A stretch of DNA of 50,867 bases from Dissophora ornata (GCA_025201705.1 MU616709.1:1-50867); one strand, 5' to 3'. Positions 11,725-26,904 are shown, numbered from the stretch's first letter. Translations and numbers: made by a program. Notes: generated from the letters alone by a model not told the origin.

Positions 11725-11890
11725 ATGGGCACCGTATATCATGTGCCGTTCACAGGTGACTTTAATATTCGCAGAAATGATGGATGAGGCTCGCTTCAAG
11801 GAACAGACCACCTTCCACGGCGTCGACCTCTCGCCCATTTATCCTGACGTCCCAACCCGGCAGGCCTCTTATTCAATATTGAGCGTGTAG
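11725..11890 (+). pseudogene. Possible frameshifted coding relic, weakly methyltransferase-like
   Basis: One frame from 11725 reads MGTVYHVPFTGD and soon stops; the +1 frame from 11777 reads MMDEARFKEQ then FHGVDLSPI before a stop at 11890. The phrase FHGVDLS occurs in the C-terminal part of type I protein arginine methyltransferases (PRMT/CARM1 type), and the two frames could be one ancestral reading frame broken by an indel. No catalytic motif is present and the match is short, so this is tentative and could be chance. Confidence 0.2.
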
Positions 11891-12888
11891 CGAGAAAAGT
11901 GGAAGCTGATGACGTACCATGCTTTAATTCTTCTATAATGCCGGCAGTCGTACATTTCAATCCAAAGTCGCTCAATGCTGCCCTGTACCCTTGGCGAAAT
12001 GGACTTGAAATCCATCACCATGAAGGATTATCGTGATTTTGGCAGGGTAATCTAGTCTTTGAAATCATTCAACCGATCAAGATGTCGGCGAGGTTCAGAG
12101 TAGAGAAGACGCATTGGTAGCACGTCCGATTCATCGTATAAATAGAGCTGCAACTACTCATACACGGGCTCTACGAGTGTAACGAAACTTGAGCATTTGA
12201 CATGTATGAACCCGAGAATGTTGGCAATGTTAGAATGGCGGGAGGCATGTATATGTCAGCAAGAACTTGCGCATCATCGTGGGCATCATAGTTTCCTTGG
12301 TGCGATGTCCTAGGATGAAAAGAGTGAAAGTGCACCGAGACTCATGGTACAGGGAAGCCAAGCTTGTTTTTGTCACGGAGCAGTAGTCATTTATGTGAAG
12401 GAGCCCTCGACAAGACCCAAGACTGTCAAAGAGCGACATGAAAGAAGCCAATGGGACTAATGCCACCACGATGCATTGTGCACTCATCTGACCCTATTGT
12501 CGTCTCTTGCCGGCTACGCCATACGCTTGGTCCTTGTCTATCCTTATCACGTATTCTATCTTCAGACTCAGGTCTTCCTGAGTGCAGCTCACATCCCCTA
12601 CGGAGAACAATAGAATGCCTCTCTCCATCTCCGGCTTTATTGGATGAAAAAGTCATGGGCCTCCAGCGTCATTCCATAAAGAAAACGCAGGGAAGATCGG
12701 CCACACGACTATCACCACGATCAAGTGGTTGCTAGACAAGACTCCCACAAGTCAGTTGAAGCAAGTTTGCTTTTTGTTTTTTGTTTTTTCCTAGGATCAC
12801 TTGCTTGCTCAGGCCACCACGCGTCAACCAATCAAAGTCTTTACTTTCGCCTCCTATTTTTTCTACGATCCCCTTCGTAAAATCGAGC

Positions 12889-12910
12889 AAAAAAAAAAAA
12901 AAAAAAAAAA
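12889..12910 (+). repeat. A22 homopolymer
   Basis: Twenty-two consecutive A residues in intergenic DNA. No flanking duplication or element body was recognised, so it is recorded as a homopolymer only. Confidence 0.85.
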
Positions 12911-14775
12911 GAGTCTCGTGAAGAATGATGCTCTGGCAGGAAAACCCCATTAGGATAAGGAAGGGGTCTTGCCTTACGTATGTAGTCAAGACAAATATTC
13001 CCGTCCCTGTTGCTTATTTCTCCCGCAATCTTGAAGACAGAAAAACTCAGGAGTGTGTGCCCAACCCTCTTTGCCCGTCCACAGGTCAAAAGAGAGAGCA
13101 AACAAACCTTGTGCTCCCTTGCATTGCATGCATACTATACCAAAAAAAGTAATGTGTACGGTAGTCTTGATTGTGGATAGTTTCAACTGAGACAGCATGA
13201 ACGATGTGAAAAAGTGTCCGTGACAGCAAGGCCTTTCAAAGAAAGAGTTCTTTATTATTATTTTTTTCAAGGGGACAGAGACAGGAAAGGTCTTTGAAAT
13301 GGACCCAGGTCAAGGGACCCAACCAAGCAAGTGGAATACTTTTCTGTTAGTGTACTGGAGTCGGCTGCATTATGGTCTACGATGCAGCGCAAGGACTGAA
13401 CGATTTGTTTACATGATATTGCATGCCGCCATTCTTGTCCATTGGTGCTCTTTCTTGCTGATTCATGAAGTCTCTCTTTTTTTTTGGAGAAAGATGGGTT
13501 CCATATACACACAGCGCTGTCGATCGAAGAATGTCGATTTATTCTTTTGTTTCGGTACTGTCAGTGCGATATCTGATTGGCGACAATATCATTTTGATTA
13601 TTAGACCATATATTTTGAAGCAATGGCGTTGAACAGCAGTTACCCGCCTTGACCAATGGATGCGCCCATTTTATTATTTTCTAATACAAAATGGTTGGTG
13701 GGCCGGTCGTGTGTGTTGCTGCTCTCATATTCGACGTATAAACATACGTAGTGTGTTTACGTGGGGGCTGATCCGTTTTAAAATATCAGGCGAAAGGTTA
13801 TTTCGGGTAGAGTTGCAAGATGGTGATGGGCGGAGGTGGATCATGCCATGTCCAAAGATTATTTGTAAGGAAAACCTGTTTGTCGCACAGAGGTGGAGCA
13901 CATCGCAGGGTTTCCGTGGAGAGATGGTTGATGTGAGAGAAAGTGAGGGGTCAATCGGATGTTGTACTGTAGTCTGGATGCGCACACACACGAGTTTGGG
14001 GCTGCATTGCATCGCCTTCGACTCTTGCCCTTCTGTTCCTTTCCCTACTCTTCACACTCTTCCCTCATTCCCTTTTGACATTCATTCCCTCTTGCTCTCC
14101 TCATTCAATGTCTCCTTCCCTGTCTTAACTTTACTATTACTATTTAACGAACTCAAACGTATCAGGCCATTCTTAATCCGTTTTGGCATTGAGCCCTGGC
14201 ACTTCATGCCTTTACACTTCTTTTAATCCTCACCTTTAATCTCATACCACCTTTTGTCTCACACCACCTCCAACCCTCGACTTCGAGCCTCTCCTACCGG
14301 GTGTCCCTCGCTCTCATTTCCACAACACTCGCACCTCATTGCATTCGCCCCCCTCTTTTGCATGAACCACAACCCCGACCTTGACTATTGACCTCACACC
14401 GAATATAAACACCATTCCCCCGCCGCTTCGCCCTCTTGTGTCTTTCTCTCGTTTCTCCTCGTTTTCAGCTATCTAGTCACACCAATAACTTTTATCCACA
14501 CGTACGCTCAGCGCAAAAAAAAAAAAAAACAGTCTAACAGTTCTGTCGACTTTAACACAACCAACCAAAACGATCAACTAGCCGACCAATACGTCAGAGT
14601 CAAACAGCCTGAATTTCCTCTCCTTTTGGCCTCCTGCAGAGTTGGCAGCGTAGTTCTCACATTACGTTGTTGCTCACCCGCTATTACTTTCTCGGAATAC
14701 CATAATTGAATGCCTGGAAAGAGAGCTGTCGTCGCTGAAGGTCCTTTCCCAGATTCACTGTCAAGACTCATCACA

Positions 14776-17700
14776 ATGGAACACCCAGACGCTGTAAGGA
14801 AAAAAAAGATATATTGAACTACACAAAATATACACACACGCGCACACACACGCACATTTGCTCGTGAGACTTACAAATATTGAAAACAACAAAAAAAAAA
14901 ATTCCCTCCCTCTACATCGAGCGTCTCCGCGGGGGGAGGGAGAGATGGATCACTCATCGGTTTCTTTGGACCATTTGAAGCGCTTGTCTATCAACGTCAG
15001 CTTCGATTTCTTTCGATCTTCCATCCTTTTTTTTTAACCGATTTGGGTCCATTTCCTACCCCTTTTGTCGACTCTTTGTTTGTGTGTGCGTGTGCTTGTG
15101 CGTTTTGGCCCTGAGTGCGCATACGATCGAAAACTATTATTGACATTTGTTTTATCCTATGGTTATTCATTCTACCGTCTTCGTCTCTCTCCTTCTTTTT
15201 TACATCTGTCGTCCTGTTTGCAATGTAACAGACCCACGCAGCAAGTCCTAGCCCGAGCCTGAGCCTCGATACCAACGTGAATGCTAATGGCACGAACAAC
15301 AATATTCTCAAGCCAGCACAACATGTCCTTGGTTTCTTACGTAAACGATCGAATCTATCGGCGGCTATGGTTGGGGGAGACCGTGCCAAATCTGTGGTCG
15401 TCTCTTCTGCGACTGATTTTGAGTCCGCATTGCCAAGCCCAACACCGACTATTAGTTCCTCGAACGGCAATGCACTCAAGAACCTGATCCGGCGCAAAAG
15501 CACGGAGCTCGCTCGAACTATAGATGGAAACAGTAGCACCACTTCCAAAGGCAGTAACAGTGACAGTACGTGAATGTGTGTTTGTGTACAGTTGTTCCTG
15601 AATCGCACTTGGTCCAAAATGGTTTGCGCGAGATCAAATTCTTATCGCCAATACGCCCGATTCTCGGTCAACAAAAAAAAAAAAAAAAAATAGATGGTAG
15701 CAGAGCAAGTCTGGATCAAGAGGTCTTTCAAGAAAAGCGACGCCCCGTAGCCATGCACGATCGAGGTGTTAGTAGTATCGAGTTCGCCCGCTCCGCGTCC
15801 CCGATTCCGACACCTGCCTCAATGGCCACAGCGACAGCAGCGCCAACAGTGCGTCAACGAGCAAGCTTTTCCTTAGGACTTCCTTGGAGACCTCAGTCCG
15901 AGTACTCAAACAACAGCCCATCTGGATTACGGCCAGGCCTGACGAGGTCTCAGCGGAGGTTCGTCAGGTCATTTCCAGAGCTAGCAGATCTGGTCATGGT
16001 GCCTTCAGCTTACTGTGCATTGTGCATGGCAACACCTCCCCAGTCGCCCCCAGCCTCGATCTCACGGTCGAGCTCGACCATGTCACCAACCAATACGATC
16101 AACACGCTTGCATCGTCGGACTTGCCGTCCACGCCGTCTTCAGGTTCATTGTCGTCGTCTTGTCCAGGACATTTTGACGACTTTTCATGTGCACTGGAGC
16201 GCGAGATTCTATGGCAGGGAACGCTTTATGTCACAGCGACACATGTTTGTTTTTATGGCAAACAGTTTGGAAAGGCCGTGAGAGTCATGATCGACTACCG
16301 GGACATGGTGTCGATTGATAAGGAAAAGAAGATGGGCTTGTTCCCAAGCTCGATCAGGATTCGCGCAAGAACACCCAGTACGTCGAATGCAAAAGGGCGG
16401 GAAGATCCGGTTGAGGCGGATAAAGTATCTACGGAGGAAGAACCATCGATCAAAGACTACGTGCTTACCAGTCTAATGAGCCGTGAACAGGCGTACGCGA
16501 TCATGGAGCGGAACTGGACTTTACACCGTCGAGTCATGAGGACGTTTGCTAGCACAGGACTGGAGACTCCGCAGGCTGAGATTGCAGAGATAGAGGGTCA
16601 TGCGACCGATATCTTTGATCTGAACCTGGGGGCTCGCATTCGATCAGGTACACTGAGGGATCAATGGGGAGGGCCGCGGACGTATTCAGTCATTACGGAT
16701 GAGTCCATTTCGAGCTGTGAGAACTTGGATCGACCGACCCTGCGCGTGCGCTTGTCATCGACGCGACTGCGCCCAGCCACTTCCGCAGCCACCAGTAACA
16801 ATATTGACGCTGTCGAGTCATGGAATGTCAACACGGATGACTATGCTCAAAGGAAGGATCGCATGTCTTCCACGTCATCGGATAGCAGGAGGGGCTCAAC
16901 AGCAAGCGCTAGTTCATCGTCCGACAAACAGGAACCGTCATCTTCTGGGTTGATGGGATTTCTACAGAGACGAACTAGTCAACGTAGACGATGTGGAAAG
17001 ACAGGTACTGCAGCCGATGGATCTTCGTCTCTGGAGCAGCAGGAAGTCATCACGCAGAATTCACCCGACTGCGATTATTCCTTTGCGACCACCAGCAACC
17101 CCATCGTGAGGAAACCCTCTTTGTCAAACTCTGTGCACGAAAGCGTCAGTGATATCAGCAGATCCTCGACACCACCAATTTTGATCTCGCCTTCATTGAC
17201 TACCACCAAGGTTTCGCACTCTTCCTCAACTGTGCAGACGGTAGCGCAACCAGGAAATACTCGAGGAGTCACGGTGCATATCCGAAAGGAGAGTGGCGAG
17301 ACCATGGCGGAGAAAACACCAAAAGACGACGTTGCTTCGGCCACTGCAGGTGCGGTACCAACACCAGCGGCAACGGCTGCAGTGGAGTCCCTGGCAGTAA
17401 ATGCTCCTGCTCCTGTTCTCGTCCCCGTTGTTCCTCTTCCTTCGAGTCCTGTGTCGTGTGGCTGTCAGCGTCACTACAAAAACACTGTACTGTCGACACT
17501 GATTCCTTTGCCATTGGATCTGTGCTTTGAGATCCTGTTTTCATCGAAGGGCGCAGGACTCAGCGATAAGCTGGGATGTGATTCGCATCGAATCAAGGAT
17601 GGGTCAACAGAGATCAAGATTATGCCTTGGCAAGGGGAGGAGCCAAAAACGACGACAGAATGGGAGGCTAAGAAGCGCAACTTGGAATACTCTGTAACCT

Positions 17701-19859
17701 TCAAGATGCCCATGTGTAAGTTCACTGAGATCCCGTCGTCTGCTCTAGCATTTCAACTTAAGACTGACTAATCCCCAACCCCCTCTTTTTTTTGCTAATT
17801 GTTAACAGTGGCCAAGACATCGACCGCATGCTTTGAGACCCAGCAGGTGAATCAATACAGCGACTTCATCATCCTCGTCCACTCAGAATCGCGCACGCCC
17901 AACGTTCCTTATGGCGAGCACTTTTCAACCGTGAACCAGATCTGCATGACATGGGAAGCACCCAACAAGACCAGGATCAAGTGCTACACAGAGGTCAAGT
18001 TCAAAAAGTCTATCATGTGGAGCGGTAAAGTCGAGGCAGGATCGTTGGAGGGGTCGGGTGGATTCTATAAAGAGTTCATTCGGCAACTGCAGGAACTTGC
18101 GGAGACGCAGGCCGAGCAGCTAATTAAGGCTGCTGCCGTCAGCAAGCAAAACAGTGCTCTTGTGAAGACAGGATCTGTAGCTATTGCGTCAGCGCAATCT
18201 GCAACTGCTAATGCCACTTTGTCTGTAAGGAGCACAGACGCTCAAACAACTGCCGCGGTTGTAACGCGTGATATCAGCGCCGAATCTACTCTTCTTACCC
18301 CACCACCGTCATCTGGGCCTTCCTCCGCGACGGCAACCACCTCCACCAATTCCTCATCCTCATCTGAACCTACAGAGATGAGCCGCGCCCAGTCCCTGCT
18401 CTCCCAGCAATTCCTCCGCAGTGCACCACAAATTACTATCGCTGCCAACAGTACCTCTGTTGCTCCTGCTACCATCCGACTTTCCGTGGACACCGCGCGT
18501 CCACAATCCGAGCCATCTTCGGCGTTGAGCAGCAGCATCAAAGACCAGTTGACGCCACTCCTGCCATCCGAGAGAAGGTCAGCGATCTCCATATTCCTGG
18601 AGTCATTGGCCTCGCCCGGCTTCCCAATCGTGAGCGCAGCAGCCGCCACCTTCATATCTGACAGCAACAACAGTAAGGACTCCTCTTCGGCGAGCTCAAT
18701 CAGAGATAGTGACACGACTTCTACTGCAGCCACTTCGCCTGGACTGGCAACGCCAACAAACTGGCCTAGTACTCCTGTTTGGGGAGACTTTGTGCGCAAG
18801 GGACGGACGTTCTTTGGTCGCGCGAACGATGTTCAGCTCCAGCAGCAACAGCAGTCAGGCGATTCGAGCTCCCTCTCTTCTCAAGGATCATTACAAGAAT
18901 CTGAAGACTCTTTCACGATTCGAAGTAGCACAAGATCTGTAGCAATAGCAGAGCAAAATGATGTCGTACGGGTCAAGTTTGTGCTCCCGGAATCCGGGCG
19001 GCCCTTTTCACGAGCCCAAAACGCCAGTGAAAGAGGCGGCAGTGTTGGTCGATCGATCCTGTCGTCTAGATCTTCTGTCAGATCCATTGCATCAGTGCCC
19101 TCACTGGCTTCATCGTTCAAGGAACACGGTCGACGCCACCATCGTCTTCACAACAAGTACGATCAAGAGTCTCAAGAGCAGGACCACGGGTTGTCGAGGC
19201 GGTCAGCCGAAGATCAGCTTAAGCTCGAACTGCAGCAACAGAAGCATGATCGAAAATCTCGCTTCCTTTCCAAAGTGGTCTTTGGGTTTGTGGTGTTGGG
19301 TCTGGCTGTTACAGCCCTGAATGTCTGGCATCTGTTCTCGATCGTGTCGACGGTTGTCGGGGTTGTGCAACAGAGACACGATATCCATTTCAGCCGCCAT
19401 CAACACCGGCATCACCATCGCCAACATCTCCAACAACGTCATGGGCAGCAGCAGCGGATCGAGTACCAGCACCAATACCAACACTCGTATTATAATCCAC
19501 AACACTACGAACGGCAGTATCAGCCTGACGCCCATCAACATCGTCACTACCAAAACCAGTACTATCATCCTCAGCAGCAACAGGCATGGATGAGTCGTGA
19601 AGATTACGCAGCTTGGGACAAGAGACCCTCCAGTCCCGGCGGTGCGGCTCCGGCTCCGTCCTCAGATGCCCCCTGGGAGGAAATGATCCCAAAGAGCCAC
19701 CCAAAACATACTCAGCACGACGAGAAGGAGGTAGAGTTAGAGGAAGAACCAGAGCTCGCTCCACTGCAGACACAAAAGGAGATGTTAAAAGCCGAGATTG
19801 TCGAGCTCTTCACATTGTTGGAACATGCTCGCAAAGAACTTGGTCAGACTTCCCATTAG
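14776..19859 (+). CDS. GRAM-VASt lipid (sterol) transfer protein, Lam/Ysp/Aster family, 1474 aa, 4 exons
   Basis: Exons are 14776-14793 (six codons), 15232-15565, 15694-17715 and 17809-19859; the model closes in frame at 1474 residues. A GRAM domain lies at about 203-342 (SFPELADL, then after a Ser/Pro-rich insert of about 60 residues FDDFSCALERE, CFYGKQFG, SIDKEKK and FPSSI). A VASt/StART-like domain lies at about 708-892 (STLIPLPLDLCFEIL, EYSVTFKMPM, STVNQICM, WSGKVEAG). One transmembrane segment is at about 1280-1312, then a His/Gln/Tyr-rich tail (about 1318-1395), then a short acidic coiled coil. Lam (yeast) and GRAMD1/Aster (animal) proteins are ER-anchored and move sterol at ER-plasma membrane contacts. 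The same order of domains supports that role here. The 6-codon first exon with good context at the ATG is the weakest part; the first acceptable alternative start would be within exon 2. Confidence 0.9.
15673..15690 (+). repeat. A18 run immediately before a 3' splice site
   Basis: Eighteen A residues lie between a branch-point-like tcaac (15668-15672) and the TAG acceptor at 15691-15693 of intron 2 of the sterol-transfer gene. The usual pyrimidine tract is absent. Confidence 0.8.
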
Positions 19860-20254
19860 ACAACCCTTCTACAAATTGCCTTTCCATTATCTATCATGAT
19901 TACACGCCCCATCCATGCCTTTGTACACATAGTTTGTTCCATACCTCCACTACCTTTAATCCTTGTAAAATGTACAATAGACGAGACGTTGTGCTCAATC
20001 AGACAGTGAAATCGCTTTAGTACAAGATGTGCATGGGTTTATTACTTTGCTTGGTGTTTTGGATCCGAAATGGATGTTGAAAATGCTAGTTGTTGGTGAT
20101 CTGTGCTTCCGTGTGGGTAGAGGCAGAAAAGAAACCAGAAAAAAAAAGGATGGTACAATAGAAACAAAACAAACATCACTATGGGGAATGAAAACAGATC
20201 TATGAATCCCCCTCTCAGAGTCATGTTTTTTTAGGCAGGGCTTATCGTCTTTGT
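19860..20254. other. Convergent 3' flank between the sterol-transfer gene and DBP2
   Basis: A 395 bp stretch between two convergent stop codons. It holds a reverse-strand AATAAA at about 20037-20042 for DBP2. No clear AATAAA was found for the plus-strand gene. No other gene is visible. Confidence 0.65.
20037..20042 (-). promoter_or_regulatory. Polyadenylation signal of DBP2
   Basis: TTTATT on the plus strand, reading AATAAA on the minus strand, about 210 bp beyond the DBP2 stop codon. Confidence 0.45.
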
Positions 20255-23117
<2,863 letters not shown>

Positions 23118-23997
23118 TGTGAATGCGGATGAAGAAAACGAAAGAGGTTGGAGTGTAAGAGGGAGGAGCAATGTCCAAGGGGGTGGAAAGTGAAAGGGAA
23201 AGTGAAAGGAAAAGGGGATGGGAAGAGGAGAGAGGAGTGGGAGGATGAAGAATAAAGAAGGGCAACGCACATCAGAAAAAAAAAATACACAAAACAAAAG
23301 ACGTCCAGAGCACCTACGTCACTAAAAATGTGGACAGTCACACCTTCATGCGGTGCCTGAAACGGGAGGTTTGTGTGGGCCATTGGTTGCGCGTTGTGGA
23401 TACTACAATTTTGGCGATCGTCCGTTGAAAAATGCACGCACGCTCTGTGCATTCATTACCTCATCCACAGCTACGGTCATGTTGGATATGTCTTCCCTTG
23501 CACTACAAAATAGCTTTGAAAGAACGCTACCTGGTCAGAGGTATGATTGCGTTATATTCAGGGATGGCTCATGTTGGCTAGGCCCGGTGTGGTTCCTCGA
23601 AGCATGACTAAAAAGACGCAAACAGCAAGGCTCAGCAACTAAGCAGCAAGACGCACGACCTTGTGAGTGTTAATATTTTGTCTCTCTCCAAGGTTTGAAG
23701 AGCAGCTCACGACAAATGAGGATATCGTCCATGGGCGCGATCGCTGCCTCTGTGTCCCTCCACTTCTCTTCTCTTCAAGTGGAAGCAGTTGTTGTTGTTT
23801 TTGTCTCTCCATTTCTTTTACCTCACCTTTGTCTTTTCATCTTTCATCATTCAATCTCCTCATTCCACCTCAGTTCGCCTTCAATGGTTTTCTAGAAACC
23901 TGCAGCAACCTACAAAGAAATAGGAATTTTACTCCACACACGATTACCAGTGTGGTAGCCACAAAACCCCGTCGCCAACCACCAACTCCATCTCACC
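23118..23997. promoter_or_regulatory. Divergent region between DBP2 and the RCK-type kinase
   Basis: An 880 bp stretch between divergent start codons. The DBP2 side is strongly purine-rich on the plus strand (about 23130-23280) and the kinase side is pyrimidine-rich (about 23740-23880). No further gene is supported. Confidence 0.6.
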
Positions 23998-26462
23998 ATG
24001 GCAGATGCAACTCAACCCCAGCGTGCCGTGCACAAAAAAACGTCTTTCTTCTTCTTGCCCCACACTCGCTCTACTGCACCTCCAACACCAACGTCGCCCC
24101 CTTCACCCAAAACCATCAAACCCGAAACGCCCATGACTACTCCAACCACTATCTCTTCGTCCTTTCCTGGTGCATCCTCGACCCCACTTACATCAGAGAA
24201 GAGTCACTACCTTTCGCCCAACTCGCCCACTGCGCGTTCTCACTCCCATTCCCACTCCTTGTCGTGCACCTCCACGGCGAGACTTGTACCCTCGTCTCCC
24301 AGTTCAGGAAGCCACCCGAGGTGCGAGACCTGCCTTCCTCCGACACCGCAACAAGATTCCCCATATACCCTGGCAGCATCTGCTCTTCCGCTGAGCGATG
24401 GCGGTACGATTACGGCGATGCATAGTCTGCCGGCTGCACGATCGATGGATCAATTTGTTGTTTTGGAAGAGCTGGGCAATGGCTCGTTTGGGCTTGTCTT
24501 CAAGGCGCGGCACAAGGTGTCTGGCGATGTGGTAAGTGTGGCAATCGATCGTTGCTGATGCTTGTCGGATAAAAGAAAATGAAGGTGTGATCCATGATTC
24601 GCCAGGTTTCAAATAAGGACGGGCCCCATCCCCCTCTCTTTCGGCTGCACCTGGCATCGACCACCCATCCATTGCATGCAGCAAACAAACAAATAACAGC
24701 AACATGTCCGTTCCCCACGCGACACGCTCACAGATACCGGATTATGACTCTCCTCCCCCCTCCCTCTCCCTCTCTCCCCCTCTCTGTCTGTCTCCTCCGC
24801 GTCTTATTTTTGGTGTTGCTCAACAATGTCCGCTAACTATGTTTGCAACCGCCTTACTATAGGTCGCAATCAAAAAGATGAAGAAAAAGTTCACTTCCCA
24901 AAGCCGTTCACTACAGGAAGTCAAGGTACGTTCGCACATGAGAGCAACGGATTGACCGTACTGGATATTGTGGTACGGTATTAACTAAGTAAAGCAACCC
25001 CCCTCCCTCTGTCTCTGTAATATAGGCCCTTGAAGTACTTCGCTCTGGGCCTAATATCGTTAGGTTGCACCATTTTTTTTTGGAGAAAAAAGAGCTTCAT
25101 ATGGTCTTTGAGCTGATGGAAGGAAACCTCTATCAACTGATCAAGGACCAGAATGGATTGAAGCTAGAGGAGTCTCGGATCAAGAGTATGGTGTAAGCAA
25201 TGATATTTGCCTTGTCATTTATTCCGATGATAAAAACTTTGGCGTGAAATCTGTCTTAACACGAAACGTAATATCACGGTATGACACAAACCCTCAATAG
25301 TTTCCAAGTGCTCCGCGGATTGCAGCACATGCACTCAAAGGGATTCATGCACCGTGACATGAAGCCTGAGAATATTTTGGTGAATGGAGACACTGTCAAG
25401 ATTGCAGACCTCGGTCTGTCAAGAGAGCTCAAAAGTCGGCCGCCCTACACGACCTATGTCAGCACACGATGGTATGTTTGGCCGTGAATTCTATTTTTTT
25501 TTTTTTGCACATGGGACGTACACTAACCCTCGTATTGTTCGCCCCCTGAATGTCTCCCTTGCGCCTTGCTGCTTGCCATAATCAGGTATCGAGCACCAGA
25601 AGTGATTCTGAGGTCATCAGCTTACTCTTGCGCAGTCGATATCTGGGCAGCCGGAACAATCGCTGCCGAGCTGATCAGCCTCAAGCCCTTGTTCCCAGGG
25701 AACAGCGATGTGGACCAGGTCAGCCGTATAGGCAATGTCCTTGGGAGTCCCGCATCTCGCTCTCAAGTAGATATGACTAACGAGACCCTGAGCAGCACTA
25801 TGGAGGGCGTTGGTGGTGAATGGAAAGATGGAATACAGCTCGCCAGTCGCATGGGCATTATGTTTCCTGATGTAAGTTACCGTGAAAGCGACTACAAAAA
25901 GTATAGTATTCGTATCTATTGACTCTAACTCTGTACGCCCTCGACACTACAAAATGATGACCTTTAGATCCCGTTGCGCACCTTGAAAGAGATTATTCCC
26001 AACGCATCGGATGAGTCGTTAGAGATGATTACGGGTCTACTTCAATACGAACCCAAGAGCCGTCTGACCGCTTATCAGGCATTGCACGCTACATGGTTCA
26101 AGGATCTGCCTGAGGCTGAGGACTTGAAGTATCTGACAGATGTAGTTCAGCAGTCACCCGATAAACGGAGAAGCATGTTTGCAGGATTTCGGCCGTCTTC
26201 CTACAAGAAGGAGGGCAAAGAGAAGGAGAAAGAGAAGGATAGAAAGAGAGGACTGTCGGTATCCCTGCCAGTCAACAGAGAAAAGACTGCCTCCCTAACG
26301 GCCATGTTCCTGAAGAGTGACGCAGAGCCGGAACCGTTGTTTCAGCAGCATCAACTACACCGAGAGTCAAAGGTGGTGCTACAGCAACAACCAGAGCACT
26401 TGCATTCTGGGTTTGATCTTCCGGTAATATCACCTATTTCACCTTTCTGGAGCGACACCTGA
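23998..26462 (+). CDS. RCK-family Ser/Thr protein kinase (MAK/ICK/MOK, Ime2-like), 571 aa, 6 exons
   Basis: Exons are 23998-24531, 24863-24925, 25026-25192, 25301-25471, 25586-25871 and 25968-26462; all are GT-AG and the frame closes at 571 residues. Residues 1-150 are Ser/Thr/Pro-rich. The kinase domain (about 153-455) has GNGSFG, VAIKK with Lys182, HRDMKPEN with Asp274, ADLGLS (291-293) in place of DFG, a TTY activation motif (305-307) and STRWYRAPE. The T-x-Y motif directly before VSTRWYRAPE is diagnostic of RCK kinases, a branch of the CMGC group next to CDKs and MAPKs. A Lys/Glu-rich tail follows. Related fungal kinases (Ime2, Crk1/Mde3 types) act in meiosis and morphogenesis, and animal and algal members control cilium length; which applies here is unknown. 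It ends 442 bp from the convergent TOR gene. Confidence 0.92.
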
Positions 26463-26904
26463 GTTACACTTTCGTTTGAGCTGGGCGGAACGGCTTCTTT
26501 CTACCAGAACGACCACAACCACGGCACCGTTGCTCTGACTTGCGTTCAAGGGAGATATTGGCCGTTTTATGTCAGCTCGTTTCTTGCAAGCTTGTACCCG
26601 GCCGCATCCAACCACTTTGTACATTACAATAAGCACATACCCCCAACACCACTGGACCGCGTAATAAGTACGCACCTCCAATACAACATGTAAAAATAGC
26701 AGAAAAAATGGCCTAAAGAGCCCTCAATGAAAAATATACCAACAATGTTGACAATCCGGGTCCATCACCAACATCACATTTTCCACCTTTCGGATTTATT
26801 TTTATTTATTTACACGTTTGCGCGGTGGCAAAGAAGAACGAGATCATGGAGTCTTTTTTTTTTTTTTTTGTAAGTATTCTAGGATGTCTTCTCTATCCAC
26901 ATTA
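26463..26904. other. Convergent 3' flank between the RCK kinase and TOR
   Basis: The 442 bp holds both 3' ends. Reverse-strand AATAAA words at about 26795-26810 serve TOR. A T18-type run occurs at 26852-26869. No extra gene is seen. Confidence 0.65.
26795..26810 (-). promoter_or_regulatory. Polyadenylation signals of TOR
   Basis: Overlapping TTTATT words read AATAAA on the minus strand about 95-110 bp after the TOR stop codon. Confidence 0.5.

Larger units (their letters stand above)
11455..14775. other. Long intergenic region, no gene supported
   Basis: The 3.3 kb between the channel and the sterol-transfer gene has only short or compositionally odd open frames. The largest (13660-14226, plus) is interrupted by pyrimidine-rich sequence and has no domain. 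A possible decayed coding relic lies near 11725-11890 (see its own entry). There is an A22 run at 12889-12910 and an A15 run at 14515-14529. From about 14030 to 14480 the plus strand is rich in C and T, as expected for the promoter and leader of the downstream gene. Confidence 0.6.

Noticed and set aside
12138..12145. TATAAATA box-like word
   Set aside because: No plausible coding sequence or RNA gene starts downstream within the expected distance.
12779..12910. Long A-run considered as the tail of a retroposed element
   Set aside because: No target-site duplication, element body or Pol III box could be recognised around it.
13660..14226. 188-codon plus-strand open frame before the sterol-transfer gene
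   Set aside because: The second half is translated pyrimidine-rich leader sequence; no domain or intron signals support it.
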